Assembly: GCA_963575745.1 (NCBI GenBank)
Contig: CAUYUJ010017852.1
Coordinates: 127,863 to 191,862, forward strand
Direction of reading: 5' to 3'
Source: Prorocentrum cordatum
Lineage: Eukaryota > Sar > Dinophyceae > Prorocentrales > Prorocentraceae
Length of the DNA stretch: 64,000 bases
In this document: positions 11,439-22,969 of the stretch, in pieces
Layout: every line of letters starts with the position of its first letter
Numbering within the stretch: the first letter of the stretch is position 1
Program-made: the position numbers and the translations under genes
The notes under the pieces: generated by a model
Databases searched by the model: none
The model's input: the letters and a program-made list of their open reading frames with translations, nothing else
Told to the model about the DNA's origin: nothing

Positions 11439-12579
11439 CGGGCTCGTGAGATCAGCCAGGGCGGCTCCCCCTTGGGGCTCCCAAATGATGCCCCTGGCAG
11501 CGTTTTGTGACCATGAGGCTCTCAAGAGATACATGTTGGGGAGGCCAAACGGCAATTCTAGCTGAGGCGTCCCACCAAAATCGGCGCGAACGGGCTCGTG
11601 AGATCAGCCAGGGTGGCTCCCCCTTGGGGCTCCCAAATGATGCCCCTGGCAGCGTTTTGCGACCATGAGGCTCTCAAGAGATACATGTTGGGGGCGCCAA
11701 ACGGCAATTCTAGCTGAGACGTCCCACCAAAATCGGCGCGAACGGGCTCGTGAGATCAGCCAGGGTGGCTCCCCCTTGGGGCTCCCAAATGATGCCCCTG
11801 GCAGCGTTTTGTGACCATGAGGCTCTCAAGAGATACATGTTGGGGGCGCCAAACGGCAATTCTAGCTGAGACGTCCCACCAAAATCGGCGCGAACGGGCT
11901 CGTGAGATCAGCCAGGGTGGCTCCCCCTTGGGGCTCCCAAATGATGCCCCTGGCAGCGTTTTGTGACCATGAGGCTCTCAAGAGATACATGTTGGGGGCG
12001 CCAAACGGCAATTCTAGCTGAGACGTCCCACCAAAATCGGCGCGAACGGGCTCGTGAGATCAGCCAGGGTGGCTCCCCCTTGGGGCTCCCAAATGATGCC
12101 CCTGGCAGCGTTTTGTGACCATGAGGCTCTCAAGAGATACATGTTGGGGGCGCCAAACGGCAATTCTAGCTGAGACGTCCCACCAAAATCGGCGCGAACG
12201 GGCTCGTGAGATCAGCCAGGGTGGCTCCCCCTTGGGGCTCCCAAATGATGCCCCTGGCAGCGTTTTGTGACCATGAGGCTCTCAAGAGATACATGTTGGG
12301 GGCGCCAAACGGCAATTCTAGCTGAGACGTCCCACCAAAATCGGCGCGAACGGGCTCGTGAGATCAGCCAGGGTGGCTCCCCCTTGGGGCTCCCAAATGA
12401 TGCCCCTGGCAGCGTTTTGTGACCATGAGGCTCTCAAGAGATACATGTTGGGGGCGCCAAACGGCAATTCTAGCTGAGACGTCCCACCAAAATCGGCGCG
12501 AACGGGCTCGTGAGATCAGCCAGGGTGGCTCCCCCTTGGGGCTCCCAAATGATGCCCCTGGCAGCGTTTTGTGATCATG
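11439..12579. repeat. 152-bp tandem satellite, ~7.5 copies
   Basis: Units start with CGGGCTCGTGAGATCAGCC at 11439, 11591, 11743, 11895, 12047, 12199, 12351 and 12503: an exact 152-base period. Units are nearly identical. The first carries a few private changes (GGGGAGGCC, GAGGCGTCC). The last breaks off at GTGATCATGA, about 76 bases into the unit. There is no open frame through it. Confidence 0.97.
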
Positions 12580-12584
12580 AGAGA

Positions 12585-12702
12585 GTGCGAGTGTGAGCTT
12601 AACTTATCGTATCTGATCTTGAAATCTCTTCTTATCATATCTTGCGCTATCTTATCTTATCTTGTAGTATCTTATCTTGTCATGTCTTATCTGGTGATTA
12701 TC
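12585..12702. repeat. TATCTTATCT repeat
   Basis: Five- and ten-base units of CTTAT/TATCT with drift, starting right after the satellite ends. Confidence 0.75.
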
Positions 12703-13390
12703 ATTGGGAGGAGGGAGGCGCGAGCGGGAGGAAGAAGGAGGAGGAGGAGTGGGAGGCGTCAGAGTAATAACAAGAACCCCAATCCTTAGGATATGGGGAA
12801 AAAGTGTTGGTATTCAGAACGTGTTTGTTTGTCTTGTCCTTTCCGGCGCCTCTCTGGGCCCCTTGGCAAGTTATCGGGGTCAATTTGGAGCGAGTTCAAA
12901 ACCTCTTTCGCCATAACAGGCCGACTCGGGCTCGCTATAGCCATTCGGGGCATAGTGGGGCCTTCCTCGAGCCGTAGACGGGCTGACGGCGATGTAGGTA
13001 ACAGCGATGTAGGGTTCGGTATTACGGGAACGCGTGGCTCGCGCGTTCCTACACTTCGCGGTGTCGTCCTCGCTCGATCCATTCGCAGATTTCAGACGCA
13101 GGGAAGTGTGTTTCGCGATACCTTGCAAGTTGGTTCCCGGCATCATCGTCAAGCAACATCGCCGTCAGCCCGGACTTGGTGGACAAGTAAGAAGCAGCAC
13201 GAGACAAGAGTCTGGGCAAGAGACGGATTCAGGGCAACGAGACGAGGTCAACGCCCAGGTGGAGATGCAACGACCGACCCCTAATCGCCCAGCCATCGCC
13301 GATACTGGCCTGACAGCCCACCCCTTCCCAGGCACGTGTTGTCGTTTTTGTTTTTTGTTGTTATCGGGAACGCATCGCTGATCTATCATC
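12703..13390. other. Spacer without recognised gene
   Basis: A GGAGGAGG patch near 12740, then mixed sequence with the alternating phrases GATGTAGGTAACAGCGATGTAGG. No supported coding region. Confidence 0.35.
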
Positions 13391-13558
13391 GGGGGTGGAC
13401 AGAACCCCCAACGGTGACACGTCGATGAGTGAATTGTTCGTTTTCGGTTCTCGAGAGGGCGCCGTGGCCGTTATTTTCCAGGCTCGCGCCCGCCAGGTTT
13501 GGGCCTCAAGTCATTTTCACTAAACCACGTTGTGCTAAAGGGGGGTCTGTCCTTCCCC
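13391..13558. mobile_element. Small inverted-repeat element, family B, copy 1
   Basis: Ends GGGGGTGGACAGAACCCCC and GGGGGTCTGTCCTTCCCC are inverted. The interior has CGTTTTCGGTTCTCGAGAGG and TTTTCACTAAACCACGTT, shared with 42490-42657 and more loosely with 38936-39103. Confidence 0.75.
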
Positions 13559-13647
13559 GAGATGGGCAGGCCTCGATCGGCAGGCCGCGATCGTCCGGGG
13601 TCACATAGGCCCCACGCGGTGTCAAGGACCAGCGCCGACGATGCTCA

Positions 13648-13730
13648 GGAGGGGAAAAACCACACAGACACTATTCATCGTCGACCCCCAGGAAAATATG
13701 GGAAAATATAGGAAGTGGGCGGGTGGGTGC
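13648..13730. mobile_element. Dispersed element, family H, 5' half only
   Basis: GGAGGGGAAAAACCACACAG through GGAAAATATAGGAAGTGGGC matches the first half of 17321-17477; the right half is missing. Confidence 0.55.
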
Positions 13731-13913
13731 ATTCGCTGTAGAGCAGCATGTGACGGGAAGCGCGAAGCGATGCTGGGGTTTAGCGCAGTTCTGGTTTCGA
13801 GAAGGGAGTGGTTGTGCGCATTCCCATTTCTACATCGAGGAAGCGTTCTTTGTAGCTTCAAAGCCCGCCGACGACGGCCCAAGAGGGCGCTCACTTGCCC
13901 AAACTGGCTCCAG

Positions 13914-13980
13914 GAGGATCTCCTCAGGCCAACCCATGCGGCTTCGAAGCTCCAAGACCTGCTTCAGAAAGCCCGAATCG
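13914..13980 (+). CDS. Candidate small exon with canonical GTAAGT donor
   Basis: Sequence between CCAG|GAG (13913/13914) and CGAATCG|GTAAGT (13980/13981) reads EDLLRPTHAASKLQDLLQKA in one frame with no stop. AG|G acceptors are typical of dinoflagellate introns. The frame stays open upstream to 13641, so the 5' edge is a guess. It has a plausible amphipathic-helix pattern but no family I recognise. It could belong to the same gene as the pieces at 2880 and 57453, but nothing links them directly. Confidence 0.25.
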
Positions 13981-14079
13981 GTAAGTCATCAACTCATCGG
14001 CTTTATGTGTTGCCTCGAAGGGTGTTTGGCTTCAGATGGCTGCGGGAACTCTACACGACCAAAGAGCGCGCCAAGTAGA

Positions 14080-14220
14080 CCCCAAGATTGGCCAGGATAT
14101 CCACATGATGGCCCCCAGATGGTCCAAGAGCGCCCCGTGACAGCTCAAGAGTGTGCCCAATGCGCGCCGAGACGGCCTCAGAGAGCCTTCCAACGGCCTG
14201 AGGACATTCCAAGACAGTCG
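14080..14220. repeat. TCTTGGGGCC minisatellite, opposite orientation
   Basis: Phrases such as CCCCAAGATTGGCC and GTCCAAGAGCGCC are the reverse complement of the block at 7080-7780. Confidence 0.45.
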
Positions 14221-14567
14221 GGGGCGGAAAAGAGGGGGTGATGACAAGGGGGGGGGGGGGGATATCATGGCGCGGGCCATGATATCCGTAAGGGCTTCGC
14301 CCCCTGCCGCCGGCCCCCTCTCTCGGAGAATGGGCCATGGAAGAGCTAAGTCATGAGGCCTTGGCGCTGTCGTGAAGCAGTATCGAAACTTCATGGGAAG
14401 CCGATTCGCAATCAGCAAAACCAACTGATCACAAGAGGGGTTACCACACCTGGCGATTGGTAAGACGTGTATGGTTTACGGGCTTGGTTACCACACCTTG
14501 TGATTAAAGGGCCGAGGGAGTTCTCGCAGTTTGGGTTACCACGCCTTGCGATGGATGTGCGTGAAGG

Positions 14568-15228
14568 GTGGCACCGAATTTCAGAAATGTGGCAAATCCC
14601 CTGTGTTTTTGGACCCTGACCCCGCGGATCTGCGTAAGGGGTGGCACCGAATTTCAGAAATGTGGCAAATCCCTGTGTTTTTGGACCCTGACCCCGCGGA
14701 TCTGCGTGAGGGGTGGCACCGAATTTCAGAAATGTGGCAAATCCCATGTGTTTTTGGACCCTGACCCCGCGGATCTGCGTGAGGGGTGGCACCGAATTTC
14801 AGAAATGTGGCAAATCCCATGTGTTTTTGGACCCTGACCCCGCGGATCTGCGTGAGGGGTGGCACCGAATTTCAGAAATGTGGCAAATCCCCTGTGTTTT
14901 TGGACCCTGACCCCGCGGATCTGCGTGAGGGGTGGCACCGAATTTCAGAAATGTGGCAAATCCCATGTGTTTTTGGACCCTGACCCCGCGGATCTGCGTG
15001 AGGGGTGGCACCGAATTTCAGAAATGTGGCAAATCCCATGTGTTTTTGGACCCTGACCCCGCGGATCTGCGTGAGGGGTGGCACCGAATTTCAGAAATGT
15101 GGCAAATCCCTTGTGTTTTTGGACCCTGACCCCGCGGATCTGCGTGAGGGGTGGCACCGAATTTCAGAAATGTGGCAAATCCCCTGTGTTTTTGGACCCT
15201 GACCCCGCGGATCTGCGTGAGGGGTGTC
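14568..15228. repeat. 73-bp tandem satellite, 9 copies
   Basis: Units begin at 14568, 14641, 14713, 14786, 14859, 14932, 15005, 15078 and 15151. One unit is 72 bases because a C is missing. The consensus holds GTGGCACCGAATTTCAG and GACCCCGCGGATCTGCG. Units are nearly identical except for a T/C/A position before TGTGTTTTTGG. 73 is not a multiple of 3, so apparent 65-70 residue ORFs cycle through frames and are not genes. A decayed relative with GGTTACCACACCTTG repeats precedes it (14440-14560). Confidence 0.97.
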
Positions 15229-15539
15229 GATTTCGAGCCCCCCCAGCAATTCAGACAACGCGCCCAGGAGACGCTAAAAATCTGGTTTGGGCCTCCCCCC
15301 CCTCGCGCGGTCAATCAACTAGTTACAGTAACCAGCAAGAAGTAGAACTGTAACACTGGAAACTACAAGCTACAACTGGTACAGGAAACTGCGAACCTCG
15401 CGCCTACAGCCTGGTGGCCCCACAAGGGGGCCGGCGGATCTCCCCAGATTTCATGGCGCCTCTTTTCATTTCATTACGTCTCTGGCCCACCCGCTGGGCC
15501 GCGCAAATGCCGCCGGTCATGATTTGCACCCCCCCCTCT

Positions 15540-15770
15540 TGGACACCCCCCTCTTGGCCGCACCCGAGACAGGCCAAGAAGAGCCATTGGCCCCCAAGGC
15601 CCCGAAGATGCTGTCAGGAGGGCCCTGAGGAAGTTCCAAAAGGCGTCAAAGGCAGCCCAGACTGGCCCCGAGAGGGAATACGAGTGGCCTCGGGAGGGCC
15701 CCAGAGCCGTTCCGAAAGACCCGGGGCAGCTCAGCGAGCCCCGAGAGACTGGATGAGGCTGGAAAACGCG
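15540..15770. repeat. CCAAGAGG/CCCCGAGAG minisatellite
   Basis: Reverse-complement relative of the TCTTGGGGCC blocks, with units such as CCCGAGAGGGAATACGAG. No gene is seen in 15229-16170. Confidence 0.45.
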
Positions 15771-16173
15771 CCTCGAGAGACCCCAGCACAGCTCCCGAGG
15801 CGCGCGGATGTACGCCGAGCGGGCAGCAAGCAAGCCGCAGCAAGCAGAGCACCAGCCGCCATGGTGGAGATGGGTCCTGGGGCGCACGGGTCCTAAGCTA
15901 TCTCGCCGTTCTCGGGCTTTCGAGGCCCTCCACGGGCTTCAGGATTGTCGATCAACGATCGGGGCTCGAAATCCGGTCCTGGGGGAAGGCCCTGGAGTCC
16001 AGGACCAGTTCCCGCAGGATACGTTTTTTTTCCATGTTGAAATAGCAGCGTGTGCATCAGGTGGCAGCGATTCCCTGCGCGGCTGACATGACTGGGTTTT
16101 GTTGCACCCGGAGCGGGATCGGAAGCGCAGGTTCCCATCTCGAGCCATGGAGGCGTATTCGTACGTGTATAGA

Positions 16174-16333
16174 TTCAAGTCGGGCGTGTCCCTTCGCATG
16201 AGGAGTATTCAAAATCGTCAAGAGATCCTCTGGGGACGATCTTTTGACTATTTTCGATCATTTGTTAGGTATCGTTTGACCGTTTTTGTTGTTTCGCCCG
16301 GAATTTGCCTGTAGGAGGACATGCCCGACCTAA
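16174..16333. mobile_element. Small inverted-repeat element, family A, copy 2
   Basis: Starts TTCAAGTCGGGCGTGTCCC and ends GGAGGACATGCCCGACCTAA. Flanks GTATAGA (left) and GTATAGT (right) suggest a target-site duplication. Confidence 0.75.
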
Positions 16334-16472
16334 GTATAGTTTCTGAGGTTCGTCCGTCCCCGCATCTGGAGCCGAACTCCCAGCGCTTCCTGGGCACGCC
16401 TGGAGATGTAAAGAATTTGAAGACGTGCCCATCGCTGCGAGTGATCTTGTACCCGCAGCACGATGCCCGCAG

Positions 16473-16656
16473 GAGGCTGACGTCGACGTCGACGAAGAGC
16501 GCGCGGAGGTGCGCCAAGCTGAGGCAGTATTTGCTCGCGCGAGGCGAGAAGCTGAGGAGAACGACGAAGTCGAGTCGAGCACTCAGCGTGCCTTGGATCA
16601 AGGAGCAGAGGGCAGGAGATCCAGTCGGGGCAGGGGGACAGGCGCTGGTCAGCACG
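16473..16656 (+). CDS. Candidate exon encoding a charged, acidic stretch
   Basis: Between GCAG|GAG (16472/16473) and CACG|GTAGGC (16656/16657) one frame is open for 61 codons: EADVDVDEERAEVRQAEAVF, then a Glu/Arg-rich helix-like run and an RSSRGRGTGAG tail. It is not a simple repeat. LSG1-type GTPases carry an acidic linker of variable sequence between G4/G5 and the P-loop, and this piece lies between the two LSG1-like pieces on the same strand. That fits but is weak evidence. The reading phase does not join directly to the candidate at 13914-13980. Confidence 0.25.
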
Positions 16657-16987
16657 GTAGGCCTTGCTTAGTTCAGAAGCCTGGCAGCACCATAGGAATG
16701 GGATACTGACAGGCCCAGCGACGCAGTCGAGTTGCATTTGTTGACAGTTGACATGCTCGGTTGACAACTTACACGGTGATCATGTTTCGTGCCACATCTC
16801 CCATGCGGTTGGTGTAAGCCATCTATTACGCATGAGGCTTCACGGTGCGGCGAGTCGCTGCCCGCCGTCTCGCGATAAGCGTCGCTCCGAATTTTGCATG
16901 ACGATAATGGTGTGTTGGCCGGTGTGGACCCCAAGCAGCAAGTTCGTCCACCGCGGATGTGTAAGCTGTGCGGCGACATGTGTGTAC

Positions 16988-17110
16988 TTGGCATCGCTCG
17001 GACATGTGCATTTTTCCTTCGGCGAGGGCCATCGAGGAGCATCCTTGATCATTTGGCGAAACAACCACGCACGAAACCCATAAAAACACAGGGAATGGAC
17101 GTCCGAGCGA
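16988..17110. mobile_element. Small inverted-repeat element, family C, copy 2
   Basis: TTGGCATCGCTCGGACATGT start and GACGTCCGAGCGA end; the interior is almost identical to 9325-9445. Confidence 0.8.
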
Positions 17111-17159
17111 TGGCGAGTGTAATGTAGAGTAAGCTATGTGGTGCAGTTAGCGCGGTGCA

Positions 17160-17700
17160 AGCTTCAGCGGGATGGCGGCGGCAACGGGTGGCAGCGTGGC
17201 GAAGCCTCGCAGGACCATTCCAGCGCACGAGGCGGCAACGCGTGGCAACGTGGCGAAACGTCGCTGGACCCACCCAGCGTACAGGGCGGCAACGAGGCGG
17301 CGACGAGGCGGCAACGTTCAGGAGGGGAAAAAACACACAGACACAATTCATCGTCGATTTCCAAGAAAATATGGGAAAATATGGGCAGTGGGCGGGAAGA
17401 CAGAAACACAGAACATATGGGGAAACATATGGGGAATCTTTCTATTTGTGTGTATTTATTTGTGTGTCCCAGGGCCCCCAGAAACGTGGCGAAACCTCGC
17501 CTGACCCACCCAGCGCACAGGGCGGCAAAGAGGCGGCAGCGCGCAGCATCGCTGGACCCACCCAGTGTACGAGGCGACGACGAGGCGTCAGTGCGCGGCG
17601 ACGTGGCGAATCCTCGCGGGACCCACCCAGCGCACGAGGCGGCAACGAGACGGCAACGGGCGGCAGCGTGGCGAAACCTCGGCAGATCCACCCATCTCGC
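17160..17700. repeat. GGCGGCAACG minisatellite with family H inserted
   Basis: Degenerate units of about 50 bases (GGCGGCAACG, GTGGCGAAACCTCGC, GGACCCACCCAGCG) lie on both sides of a family H element (17321-17477), which seems to have inserted into the array. A related patch is at 42075-42150. Confidence 0.65.
17321..17477. mobile_element. Dispersed element, family H, copy 3
   Basis: CACACAGACACAATTCATCG at the left and TTTATTTGTGTGTCCC at the right, with GGAAAATATGGGCAGTGGG inside. It interrupts the surrounding minisatellite. Confidence 0.6.
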
Positions 17701-18875
17701 GAGGCAGCAACGAAGAGGTTACAGGCGGCACAATTGCCAAACCGTGCCAGATTCGTCCGGTTCTTGAGCAACCCAGACAAAGTGCAATCATTGTTCTGGG
17801 AAGAGTGTGGATGTTTGAGCCTTGTGGCGCAAGCATGTGCAAGCTGTTCGGTATCAGCTACGTGGGGCAGTGAACTAACGTTCATTAATTCTTCACGCTT
17901 CGCTCATCCCCACCAGCCCATTCATAAACGTTTTTCATGCCAAGAGAGCTGACGAGAAAAAGGGACGAAGAGACACATATAGTAAGTAAAGCGGGCAACC
18001 CGGATGAACAGAGAGATCGTTGGGAGCAAGGAAGCGATCTTGGCGGCCCTCGTGGGACGTTCTTGGGGCGTTCTTAGGGCAGTCATGGGGCCCTCTTAGG
18101 GCCCACCCGGGGCTCTCCCGGGGCCCTTTAGGGAGTTTTGGAGGGTTTTTGAGGCCATCTTGAAGGTTATCGATCAACTAAGGGAGGGTCACCGATTTGC
18201 GGGGTTCTTGGGCCGATCTTGGGCGCTCTTGGGGCCGTTTGGGGGGCATATGGGGCCCCTCGTGTGGCTCTCGTGGGTCATCTTGGTCCTGGCAATCTTG
18301 AGGCCTCAACATATCATCGAAAGCGAAAAGGCGAGAAGGCATAAATCATTTAGTGAGGGGGCCGTCTACAGGAAGGGGGGGGCGCCCAAAAACGCTAACA
18401 GCCAGGCCGGGGGGCACAACTAAAATATAATATTCAAAATTACGTTTTTGTCCGAAGGCATGGTTTGGAAAATCCAGAATTATGGTTTGTTGTTGTTTTT
18501 GCCCTGAAGGGCTGTGTGTGCTTGAATTCAGAAATCGCGATTTTATTGTGGGAAGGCTTCGCCTCTTTCGCCCTTCTGGAAGTGTTGTTGCACGATGAAC
18601 GCCACGTGCGAAACATGTTTGTGGGGCTTTCCGTGTGTAGTTTCATTGGCGGTTGGATGCGTAGTTGGTTTCGTTACTGTTCGTATCCATCACGGTCCAC
18701 CCAGCAATAGTACCCAGGCGAAATGTCTTGATCAGGGAAGTGCGGGAACATTCCGTGTAACGAAGAGAAATTGATGGGGAAGCCGTCAAACTGAATTTCG
18801 TGGGTCAGCCTGGGCACGCCCTGGAGTGAATGCACATTCGCGGCCCTTGCCGAAACAGGCAGGGCGCAGAAGAAT
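17701..18875. other. Spacer without recognised gene
   Basis: Holds a TCTTGGGGCC block (18030-18310). A C+T/A-rich passage follows (18420-18720) in which several frames stay open without recognisable domains. Confidence 0.35.
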
Positions 18876-18879
18876 GATG

Positions 18880-19136
18880 AGGGGGCGGGGGAGGAGGAGG
18901 TGGGGGAGGAACACGAGGAGGACGAGGACTAAAAGGAAGAAGGGAGGAGCGACGGGAGTAGCAGGAGGGGGGCGAGCAAAAGTATGATGACATTGACTGC
19001 GCAAGCTTTGGGGGGGAGGAGGAGGAAGAGGAGGAGGAGGAGGAGAAGGAGGAGGGGGATGAGGAGGAGGAGGAGGAAAGGAGGAGGAGGAGGATTGGGC
19101 GAGGAGGAGGAGGAGGAGGAGGAGGAGGAGGACGAG
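18880..19136. repeat. (GGA)n polypurine tract, interrupted
   Basis: GAGGAGG-type runs separated by short mixed sequence. It precedes the CG-rich satellite immediately. Confidence 0.9.
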
Positions 19137-19139
19137 CGT

Positions 19140-22100
19140 ACAACGCGCACGCGCGCGTGCGCGCGAGGTGTGATTTCTGCATTGTTCTCAGCGGTCTGGC
19201 AACGAAGGGGCCTGGAAACGAAGGGGTTCTTGGGCGGTGACCGAATGGGTGTTCCAGGTAGCGCGGGGCTGCAGCGCGCCAGCCAAGTGGCTCAGCGCGC
19301 AACGCGCCCGCGCGCGCGCGCCGGCGCGAGCTGTGAATTCTGTATCACTTATAATAGAAGTGCCGCAATGTTGGCATGGAAGCTCAAGTGGTCCCCTGGC
19401 GGAGACCGATTGGATTCCCGATTTACCGTGGGTTTGTAGCGCGTCGGTGAAGTGGCTCAGCGCGCAACGCGCCCACGCGCGCGCGCGGGCGCGAGCTGTG
19501 AATTCTGTGTTATCCACAAAAGAAGGGCAGTCGTGCTGTCCTGGAAACTAGAAGTGGTCCCCCAGCGGTGACCGACTGGATTGTCAAATTGACATGGGGA
19601 TGTAGCATGTCGGCCAAGTGGCTCAGCGCGCAAGTCGCCCGCGCGCGCGGGAGCGAGCCGCCACTCTGCGTTATCCAGAACAGAAGGGCCGCCATGGTGG
19701 CTTGGGAGTTCAAGCAGCCCCTTAGTGGTGGCCGATTTCTTTTTCAAATTTAACATGGGCTTCTAGCATGTCGGCCAAGTGTCTCAGCGCACAGCGCGCC
19801 CACGCGCGCGCGAGCTGTGAGTTCTACCCGCAATAGCAGGGCCGCCATGCTGGCCTGGGAAATCAAGCGGCCCATTAGCGGTGACGGATTGAATATCCGA
19901 GATAGCTCGAGTTTGTAGCGTTTTGGTTAAATGCTTCAGCGTACAACGGGCCCACGCGCGCGCGCGCGCCCGCTTGCGCTCGCGCGCGCGAGCTGTGAAT
20001 TCTGTATTACCAACAATAGAATGGCCGCCATGTTTGCTTAGAAACTTAAGTGGCCCCTTAGCAGTGACCGACGGACTTCCAAGTTAGCAACAGGTCGTAG
20101 CATGCCGGTTAAGTTGTGCAGCGTACAGAGCGCCCGCGCCTGTGCGCGCAGGCGCGAGCTGTGAACCCTGTATTCTCCGCAATGCAAATACCGCCACGTT
20201 GGCCTGAGAACTCAAGTGGCCCCTTAGCGGTGGCCGATGGTATTTTCCATGTTTAACATGGGCTTATAGCATGTCGGCCAAGTTGCCCAGCGTACAAGGC
20301 GCCTCGCGCGCGCGCCCGCGCGCGCGCGAGTTGTGAATTTTCGTGCTACCCGCAGTAGAAGGGCCGCCATGTTGGCCTGCACGCTCAAGTAGCCCCTTTG
20401 CGGTGGCTTCCAGCATGTCAGCCACGTGGCTCAGCGCGCAGCGCGCCCCCGCGCGCGCGGGCGCGAGCTGCGAACCCTGATCCAAAGTAGAAGGGCCGCC
20501 GTGTTGGCGTGGAACCCCGGATTGATTTCCAGGTTAGCACTGGTTTGTGGCACGTTGGCCAAGTGGTCCAGCGCTCAACGCACCCACCCGCGCGCGCGCG
20601 AGTTGCGACTTCTGGATCACTTGGTTGCCCATAATAGAAGGGCCGCCACGATTGCCTGGAAACTGAAGTGCAATCCTATCGTCGGCTGATTCGATTTCCG
20701 AGTAACCATGAGTTCGCAGCGTGCCGATTAAGTTGTAAATTCTTTATTGCACGCCATAGAGTGGCCGTCATGTTGGCCTGGAAGCCATAGTGGCCCCTTA
20801 GCGGTGGCCGATTGGTTTTCCCAGTTTACCTAGGGTTGCCGCATGTCGGCCAAGTTGCTCAGCGTACAACGCACCCGCGCGCGCGCGGGCGCGAGTTGTG
20901 ACCTCTGCATCGCTCACAACAGAAGGGCCGCCGTATTGGCCTGGAAACGCAAGTGGCTCTCTAGCGATGGCCGACTGGATTTTCAATTTAACATGGGCTT
21001 GTAGCATGTCGCACAAGTGGCTCAGCGTAAAGGACGCCCACGCGCGCGCGCGAGCAGTGACTTACGAACTATCCGCACCAGAAGGGCCGCTATGTTTGCT
21101 TGGAAACTAAAAGTTGCCCGTTGCGGTAGAAGATTGAATATCCTAGTTAGCATGTGGTTGTGCCATGTTGGCCAAGTAGCTCAGCGTGCAACGCGCCCGC
21201 GCGCGCGGGCGCGAGCTGTGAACTCTGTATCATCCACGACAGAGGACCGCCGTGATGGCTTGGCAATTCAAGCGGCCCCGTGGCGGTGGCCGAATGGATT
21301 TCCAAGTTAACATGGGGTTGTTGCATGTCGGCCAAGTGGCTCAGCGCACAACGCGCGCACGCGCGCGCGCGGGCTGTGCATCCTGCACTACCCAGAATAG
21401 AAGGGCCGCTGTCTCCTGGAAACTCATGTGGTCCCTGAGCGGCGACCGATTGGAATTCCGAGTTCACATGGGCTTGTAGCATGTGGCTGAACGCACATAG
21501 CGCCCGCGCGCGCGCGCCCCCCCCCGGCGCGTGCGAGCTCTGAAAGCCGTACTACCCGCAATATCGGGTCCTTTATGTTGGCATTGAAGCTCAAGTGGCC
21601 CCTCCGCAGTAACCGATTGAACTTCCGAGTTAACATGGGGGTTGTCGCGTATCGGCCAGGTGGCTCAGCGTACACGTCGCCCACGCGCGCGCTAGCTGTG
21701 AACTCTTCATTTTTTCCACCGTACAACGGCCACCATGTTGGCATGGAAAATCTAATTGGCCAATTAACGGTGGCTGATTGTATTCCGAGTTAACGTGGGC
21801 TTGTAGCATGTCGGTCACGTTGCTTAGCTCACAACGCGCCCGCGCGCGCGAGATGTGACTTCTGGGCTACCCACATTAGAAAGGGCCGCCTGGCCTGGAA
21901 ACTCAAATGGCCCCTTAGCGGTGACCGATTGGATTTCGAAGTTAGCATGAGTTTGTAGCGTGTCGGTTACGTGGCTCGATTTACAAAGCGCCACCGCGCG
22001 CGCGCGCGCCCGCGACCGCGCGAGCGCGAGTCGTGAATCTTGGGTTACCCAGAAAAGAAGGGCCGCCGTGTTGGCCTGTGAACGAAGGTGGCCCTGAGAG

Positions 22101-22360
22101 GTGACCGACTGCATCTCCAAGTTAACATGTGGTTGGAGCATGTCGACCATGTGGCTGAGCGCGCAACGCGCCCACGCGCGCGCGGGCGCGAGCTGTGAAT
22201 TCTGTTGTGCCCACAATAGACGGGCCGTTATGTTTGCCTGGACACTCAAGCGGCCCCTTCAGCGGTGGCCGAATGGATTTCCAAGTTAACATGGGGTTGT
22301 AGCACGTCGGCCAAGTGGCTCAGCGTACTACGCGCGCGCGCGGGCGCGAGCTGTGCATTC
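19140..22360. repeat. ~160-bp satellite with (CG)n cores, about 20 copies
   Basis: Each unit has an alternating CGCGCG stretch of 10-35 bases, then GCGAGCTGTGAATTCTG, AATAGAAGGGCCGCCATG, GGCCTGGAAACTCAAGTGG, CCCCTTAGCGGTGACCGA and a GTAGCATGTCGGCCAAGTGG phrase. Unit length varies from about 130 to 180 bases, mostly through the CG core and small deletions. Divergence between units is far higher than in the 152- and 73-bp satellites, so this is an old array. The CG cores could adopt Z-DNA and would recur about once per 160 bases. Confidence 0.9.
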
Positions 22361-22659
22361 GGCACGCGGCGGCCGCGGGCCTTTCTGCGCGGGAAATAAA
22401 CGCAATATGCGATCGCGGAAATGCAGCCACACGCACTGTGGCCTGGGCCACTACGTAGGTAGGCGAACATACGGCTGCAAGGGGCAATGCCGCCGCGCGT
22501 TAGGGCGGGACACCATATTATGCGCGAGGGGAAAGCGCGGAGGCCATGTGCGGCCCGTGTTCAGCGCAGCCCGGTCGCCCCCGGCCTGGGGCCTGGCCCG
22601 GCAAGCAGCCCTGCCCACCCTGACCGGTACCCAGCGGGCTGGCCCCTCGCCCACCCAAT

Positions 22660-22968
22660 AGCTCGGCTGGTGACCGGCCGGTAGCCCGGCCAGTAAGTCC
22701 GCGAACGCGGCGGGCAACCCGGCCGGTAACTCCACGAACCCGGCCGGTAACCCTGCCGGTAATTCTACGAACCCGGCCGGTGACCCGGCCCGGCCGGTAA
22801 CCCGGCTGGTAGCCCGGCTGTTACTGCGCGCCCGGCCGGTAACCCGGCTGTTAGCCCCAGCCCGGCTGGTAACCCGGCTGGTAACCCGGCTGTTAATTCC
22901 CAGCCCGGCCGGTAACCCGGCCGGTAGCCCGGCTGGTAGCCCGGCCCTTAGCTTGGCCTTGCAGCACA
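22660..22968. repeat. CCCGGCCGGTAA minisatellite, left block
   Basis: Units of 12-18 bases, CCCGGCCGGTAA and CCCGGCTGGTAGC, about 20 copies. The same unit type recurs in the same orientation at 32255-32470, on the other side of the three-ORF core. Confidence 0.85.
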
Positions 22969-22969
22969 T

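Noticed and set aside
14568-15228. CRISPR-like array
   Set aside because: Units are contiguous 73-bp tandem copies with no unique spacers, and there are no cas genes in this eukaryotic context.
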